Origin: JACVRW01 sp963850205
GTDB lineage: Bacteria > Actinomycetota > Thermoleophilia > Solirubrobacterales > Thermoleophilaceae
Direction of reading: 5' to 3'
NCBI GenBank assembly: GCA_963850205.1
Contig: CAWKKJ010000008.1
Span: 372,001 to 436,000, forward strand
Length of the DNA stretch: 64,000 bases
Shown here: positions 60,472 through 64,000 of the stretch, piece after piece
How the letters are laid out: every line of letters begins with the position of its first letter
How positions within the stretch are numbered: position 1 is the stretch's first letter
Notes under the pieces: generated by a model
What the model was told of the DNA's origin: nothing
Databases searched by the model: none
What the model saw: the letters and a program-made list of their open reading frames with translations, nothing else
Position numbers and translations under genes: made by a program

Positions 60472-61673
60472 CCGGCGTGCTCGATGGACTCACCGTGGTG
60501 GAGGGCTCCGCCTACGTGGCCGCGCCCCTGGGGGGAATGACGCTCGCCCAGCTCGGGGCCGACGTCATCCGCTTCGACGACATCGGCGGCGGGCTCGATC
60601 GCTCTCGCTGGCCCCTCGCCGAGAACGGGCAGTCGCTCTTCTGGGCCGGTCTCAACAAGGGCAAGCGCTCCCTCCGGGTCAACCTGCACTCCGACGAGGG
60701 CCGCGAGCTCGTCTCCGAGGTCATCGCCGCCGCCGGCGCGTTCCTCACCAACTTCCCGGCCCGCGGCTGGCTCGGCTACGAGACGCTGCGAGCCCGCCGC
60801 GAGGACCTGATCATGGTCCACCTCAAGGGCAACCGGGACGGGTCGAGCGAGGTCGACTACACGGTGAACCCCGCGACCGGCTTCCCGTGGGCCACCGGCC
60901 CGCGCAACCTCACCGAGCCGCTGAACTCCGTGCTGCCGGCCTGGGACATCGCGATGGGCGAGCTGGCCGCCATCGGCCTGCTGGCCGCCGACCGCCACCG
61001 GACCCGCACCGGAGAGGGGCAGCTCGTCGAGACCGCCCTGTCCGACGTCGCGTTCGCGGTGACCGGACACCTCGGCCGAGTCGCCCAGGCCCAGCTGGAG
61101 ACCACCGACTCTCCCCGCCGCGACGGCAATTACCTCTACGGCGCCTTCGGTCACGACTTCGTGACCCGCGACGAGCGCCACGTCATGGTCGTCGCCCTCA
61201 CCGACCGCCAATGGCAGTCGCTGCTCGACGTCACCGACACCCACGAACAGATGTCCAAGATCAACGAAGCCACCGGCGTCGACCTCGACACCGAATCCGG
61301 GCGCTTCGAGGATCGCGACCTGATCGCGGCCATACTGCGCCCCTGGTTCGAGTCACGCGACCTGTCCGAGCTCCGGGCCGCCTTCGAGGGCACCGGAGTC
61401 TCCTGGGGCCCCTACCAGACCTTCCGCCAGCTGGTGGAGGAGGACCCGCGCGTGGCCACCGAGATGTGGCAGGACGTGGAGCACCCCGGCGTGGGCACCT
61501 ACCGGATGCCCGGAACGCCGCTGGACTTCTCCGCGGTGCCGCGCGAGCCCGTGCGGAGGGCGCCGCTGCTGGGGGAGCACACCGAGGAGGTGCTGGGCGG
61601 GCTGCTGGGGTTGGCGGATGGGGAGATTGGGCGGCTGGTGGAGGCGGGGGTGGTGGCGGGGGACAAGCCTTGA
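60468..61673 (+). CDS. mct: 2-methylfumaryl-CoA isomerase (mesaconyl-CoA C1-C4 CoA transferase)
   Basis: A 401-residue family III CoA-transferase very like the Mct of Chloroflexus and relatives: LTVVEGSAYVAAPLGGMTLA, QLGADVIRFDDIGGGLD, LFWAGLNKGKRSLRVNL, AFLTNFPARGWLGYETLR, SEVDYTVNPATGFPWATGP, NYLYGAFGHDFVTRD and RMPGTPLDFSAVPREP. Mct moves CoA within one molecule, turning mesaconyl-C1-CoA into mesaconyl-C4-CoA. The length matches the family. ATG 60468 overlaps the stop of the lyase-hydratase gene. The next step, hydration to citramalyl-CoA, would be performed by that fusion. Confidence 0.88.
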   Translation: MTGVLDGLTVVEGSAYVAAPLGGMTLAQLGADVIRFDDIGGGLDRSRWPLAENGQSLFWAGLNKGKRSLRVNLHSDEGRELVSEVIAAAGAFLTNFPARGWLGYETLRARREDLIMVHLKGNRDGSSEVDYTVNPATGFPWATGPRNLTEPLNSVLPAWDIAMGELAAIGLLAADRHRTRTGEGQLVETALSDVAFAVTGHLGRVAQAQLETTDSPRRDGNYLYGAFGHDFVTRDERHVMVVALTDRQWQSLLDVTDTHEQMSKINEATGVDLDTESGRFEDRDLIAAILRPWFESRDLSELRAAFEGTGVSWGPYQTFRQLVEEDPRVATEMWQDVEHPGVGTYRMPGTPLDFSAVPREPVRRAPLLGEHTEEVLGGLLGLADGEIGRLVEAGVVAGDKP

Positions 61674-61714
61674 GCACCGGTAGGGCGCGCGCTCCAAGCC
61701 TGTGACGACAACCG

Positions 61715-62596
61715 CTATCCGGCCTCCACCCCATCAAAGAAAGTGTTGACCGCCTCTGCGTACTCCTCAGGCTGCTCGAGGTGCGCGAGATGGCCGCTGT
61801 CTTCGAAGACCACGAGCCGGGCGTCCCGGATCCCCGCTGCCAAGGTCTCTGAACATGCCGGTGTCACCTCGTCATAGCGCCCACACGCAACCAGAGTCGA
61901 AGCTTCGATGGCACCCAAGTCCGGTTCGCGGTTCCAGGAGCGCAGGCTGCCGGTAACCACAAGGTCGTTAGGGCCGGCCATGAGCTCGTAAGCCCGGTTC
62001 TCACCCTCCTGCTCCATGCTTCGCACGAGCACGTCCGGCCACGGATCGAGGCGGCACAGATGCCGGCGATAGAACACATCGAGAGCGGACGCATAGCGGG
62101 GATCCGCGTAGCGTTCCTGGGCGCCCAGCTCCACCAGCGCTGATCGATGCGGCTCGGGCATCCTGTCGATCAGGAGATTGACCTCCGAGACGAACTGCGG
62201 CATCGAAGCGGAACAACTCCCCAGCACCAGGCCGCCGATTCCGTGGGTGCCGCGGGTGACGTACTCGATCGAAAGCCAGCCGCCCCAGGAATGACCGAGC
62301 AGGTGACAGTAATCCAGGCCCAGCGCAGCGCGCACCGCATCGACCTCCGAAACCGCCCGATCAAGCGTCCACAGGGAGTCGTCATTCGGGCGGTCTGAGC
62401 GACCGCAGCCGAGCTGGTCGAAAATGACGACGGGTCGGACGCGAGCCAGACGGCTGGTCAATGACTCGAGGTACTCATTCCCCGCGCCGGGCCCGCCATG
62501 AAGGACCAACGTGGGGACTCCCTCGCGGCCACCCAGCCACGAGAACCAAACGCGGCCACCCTCGACCTCGATCAACCCCTCGTCACGCACGGGCAC
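61715..62596 (-). CDS. proline iminopeptidase-like alpha/beta hydrolase
   Basis: A 293-residue alpha/beta hydrolase of the prolyl aminopeptidase group: LVLHGGPGAGNEYLES, IFDQLGCGRSDRP, the nucleophile elbow CHLLGHSWGGWLS, the acid in VACGRYDEVTPA and the histidine in EDSGHLAHLEQPEE. HGGPG and DQLGCGRSD are typical of proline iminopeptidases, but amino-amide hydrolases share them. The downstream 41 bases to the convergent Mct gene hold no visible terminator. Confidence 0.84.
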   Translation of the reverse strand: MPVRDEGLIEVEGGRVWFSWLGGREGVPTLVLHGGPGAGNEYLESLTSRLARVRPVVIFDQLGCGRSDRPNDDSLWTLDRAVSEVDAVRAALGLDYCHLLGHSWGGWLSIEYVTRGTHGIGGLVLGSCSASMPQFVSEVNLLIDRMPEPHRSALVELGAQERYADPRYASALDVFYRRHLCRLDPWPDVLVRSMEQEGENRAYELMAGPNDLVVTGSLRSWNREPDLGAIEASTLVACGRYDEVTPACSETLAAGIRDARLVVFEDSGHLAHLEQPEEYAEAVNTFFDGVEAG

Positions 62597-62608
62597 GGCG
62601 CCTCCTAC

Positions 62609-63508
62609 CTACAAATCAACGATGCTGGCGCGGGGCATGGTGCAGCGTGCTGTGTGTAGCCGGTTGCTCGCCTGGCACACGGTGGTGTCGGCGACCATAC
62701 CCATCAAGAGGGCGATCAGCGGCCGGTCCCTCCCCGTGTCTTCCTCCAGCCAGAGCAGCATCTCGCGGAACGCCTGCCTGCAGGCGTCGGCCAGCGATGC
62801 GTCGGAGACGACGGTGATGAGCTCCGAGTCGGTTTCCACCCGAGGCCAGCGCATCGCTGCCGGCCTCGACCGTACGGTCGCGGTGGCGGTGATGAGCGTT
62901 CCTACCTCCGGTGCGTGGGCAATCTCCCCATCGGCCATCCGAGCCTTGCAGTCCCCGAAGTAGAGAAACGCGCCGTCCCGGTTGACCGGCAACACGATGG
63001 TGGATCCCGCCGTCATTGGGTTGCAGTCCTGATTGCCGCCGAACTCCGCCTCGTACCGGCTCAGGACGACCTCGTGTTTCGGGGCCGTCGCAATACAGCC
63101 GATGACCGGCCGGATCGGGATTCTCAGCCGCTCGCCGAGCAGGATCTCGCCGTCTTCGACGGGGAGCGTCATCGCATGCTCCTCGTCGAGCCACCAGTCA
63201 TCCGGCGATGGATCCGTGTACGGGCCGACGACCACACTGCCCGGGGTGGTGACCTCGATTGCTTCGATCTTGACCGCGACTACGTGGTCCGGGGTTGCAC
63301 CCTCGACGAGGATGGGTCCGGTGACGACATCAAGGTTCTCCTCGACCCACTCGATGTTCTCCGGGGTATAGCCGTCAGGTTGGCGAAAGCGACCGCCGAA
63401 GCCGTCCTCGGTTTCAACTTGGAAGGTCTCGCCGTCAGACACCGTGCCATGAGCCTGGTGAAAACTGCTGTAAACGTTTTTCAGATCAGTGGCGGGAAAC
63501 CGTTGCAT
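62609..63508 (-). CDS. acetamidase/formamidase family protein
   Basis: A 299-residue amidase of the FmdA_AmdA family, which hydrolyse formamide or acetamide. Features are VEGATPDHVVAVKIEAIEV, VIGCIATAPKHEVV, GGNQDCNPMTAGSTIVLPVN, AFLYFGDCKARMADGEIAHA and ITVVSDASLADACRQAF. ATG 63508 is used because it begins 2 bases after the upstream stop; ATG 63541 is a longer alternative overlapping that gene. It could release ammonia from a small amide, consistent with the nitrogen-scavenging theme. Confidence 0.84.
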   Translation of the reverse strand: MQRFPATDLKNVYSSFHQAHGTVSDGETFQVETEDGFGGRFRQPDGYTPENIEWVEENLDVVTGPILVEGATPDHVVAVKIEAIEVTTPGSVVVGPYTDPSPDDWWLDEEHAMTLPVEDGEILLGERLRIPIRPVIGCIATAPKHEVVLSRYEAEFGGNQDCNPMTAGSTIVLPVNRDGAFLYFGDCKARMADGEIAHAPEVGTLITATATVRSRPAAMRWPRVETDSELITVVSDASLADACRQAFREMLLWLEEDTGRDRPLIALLMGMVADTTVCQASNRLHTARCTMPRASIVDL

Positions 63509-63509
63509 G

Positions 63510-64000
63510 TCAGCCTGACCGAGGGGGCCCACCGAGCTCATGGTCAGGAACCGGCGATGCGCCGAAACCGGGGCTGTAGCCCTCGAACTCGCCGTACTCC
63601 GCGAACAAGCGGGAGTAGTGAGCGATCGCCTCGTGATCGAGTGAGATGCCGAGACCCGGTCCGGTTGGAACGTCCAGCTGGCCGTCACGGAACTGCAACG
63701 GCTCGGAGAGCAGATCGTGCTCCAGAACCTGGATGAACTGCTGATTCGCGAGCATCGGCTCCGGCAGGGTGGCCAGAACGTGCATGGCGGCCACGGTGGT
63801 GATCCCCATGTCGCCGAAAGCGTGCTTGATCAGCGGGATTCCGGCGATCTCGCAGAGACCCGCCACGTCCCGGAACGCGCTCAGTCCGCCCAGCTGATGC
63901 TGATCGGTGACGACCACATCCGCCGCGCCGCGCCGGATCACCTCGAGCACGTTGTGGGGAAGCCACGATGACTGGTTTGACCCGAGGCGGGTTCCGGTTG
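63510..64000 (-). CDS. enolase superfamily (mandelate racemase/muconate lactonizing type) C-terminal part
   Basis: The C-terminal third of a mandelate racemase-like enzyme, continuing beyond the window on the 5' side. The open frame at the right edge reads TRLGSNQSSWLPHNVLEVI, then AADVVVTDQHQLGGLSAFRD, IAGIPLIKHAFGDMGITTVA and PTGPGLGISLDHEAIAHYS. In this superfamily the barrel carries metal-binding acids and a C-terminal catalytic residue; the lysine and histidine in KHAFGD are candidates. The GTG at 63950 is internal. It is followed 1 base later by the formamidase-like gene, suggesting one transcript. Confidence 0.82.
   Translation of the reverse strand, partial: TGTRLGSNQSSWLPHNVLEVIRRGAADVVVTDQHQLGGLSAFRDVAGLCEIAGIPLIKHAFGDMGITTVAAMHVLATLPEPMLANQQFIQVLEHDLLSEPLQFRDGQLDVPTGPGLGISLDHEAIAHYSRLFAEYGEFEGYSPGFGASPVPDHELGGPPRSG

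Noticed and set aside
1..64000. tRNA or rRNA genes
   Set aside because: No cloverleaf-like sequence with the T-loop consensus and no rRNA stretch was seen by eye; a covariance-model scan would be needed to exclude small RNAs.

Overview
The window is about 70% G+C and is dominated by GTG/ATG starts, ATGA/GTGA-coupled operons and secreted delta-60, CapA and NAGPA-type proteins. This suggests a high-GC actinobacterium, most likely Thermoleophilia/Solirubrobacterales; this is inferred from gene content and codon use, as no rRNA or other marker is present. It is chromosomal DNA with no tRNA, rRNA, CRISPR array or intact transposase.

Layout. 1-4045: end of a YtcJ-type amidohydrolase, an RsbW-like ATPase, an aldo/keto reductase, two small proteins around a divergent dyad, and a CapA-like phosphatase. 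4288-5583: a delta-60 repeat protein. 5583-8445: a lower-GC insert with small exported or membrane proteins on the minus strand, two related hairpin leaders, a TetR regulator, and a frameshifted HK97-type capsid fragment that runs directly into a headless histidine-kinase gene. 9164-14397: a GNAT-Usp fusion, DUF3303, and a divergent glucan pair (PF10091/GH144-like glycosidase and GH3 beta-glucosidase, the latter frameshifted). 14757-24129: PadR with a palindromic operator, quinone reductase, NAGPA/SPOR protein, MBL hydrolase, an exported helical-repeat protein, LtrA, VOC protein, Na+/H+ antiporter and a CBS-domain family II pyrophosphatase.

24172-39875: a nitrogen/peptide catabolic region. 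A plus-strand transcription unit runs from an acetylpolyamine-amidohydrolase-like deacetylase through an S9 peptidase, a five-gene Dpp-type ABC importer and an aldehyde dehydrogenase. Facing it are a class III aminotransferase, an amine/amino-acid FAD oxidase and an IclR regulator, followed by a Rieske oxygenase. 39872-48464: a minus-strand set with a CocE-type hydrolase, an acyl-CoA dehydrogenase/CaiB fusion, a second acyl-CoA dehydrogenase, an MDR dehydrogenase, a serine hydrolase, a broken RDD gene and a repeat-containing hypothetical.

48580-51240: E1 alpha/beta of a 2-oxoacid or acetoin dehydrogenase with an XRE-cupin regulator. 51266-54965: a small conserved protein, a 2OG-Fe(II) oxygenase, a DUF2278 protein, a QueA-like protein and an SDR with a MerR-type promoter. 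55018-57787: amidohydrolase, DUF59 protein and alcohol dehydrogenase, the trio that normally follows propane monooxygenase genes, here without the monooxygenase. 57878-61673: an SDR divergent from a two-gene operon encoding a citramalyl-CoA-lyase-like domain fused to a mesaconyl-C4-CoA-hydratase-like domain, and a 2-methylfumaryl-CoA isomerase (Mct). Together these would convert mesaconyl-C1-CoA to acetyl-CoA and pyruvate, as in the second half of the 3-hydroxypropionate bicycle. This is the most interesting system in the window. 61715-64000: an alpha/beta hydrolase, a formamidase-like protein and the C-terminus of an enolase-superfamily enzyme.

Several otherwise well-conserved genes (GH3, CoA-transferase, RDD) carry single-base excesses, mostly within runs of G or C. 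Homopolymer error in the assembly is at least as likely as true decay.
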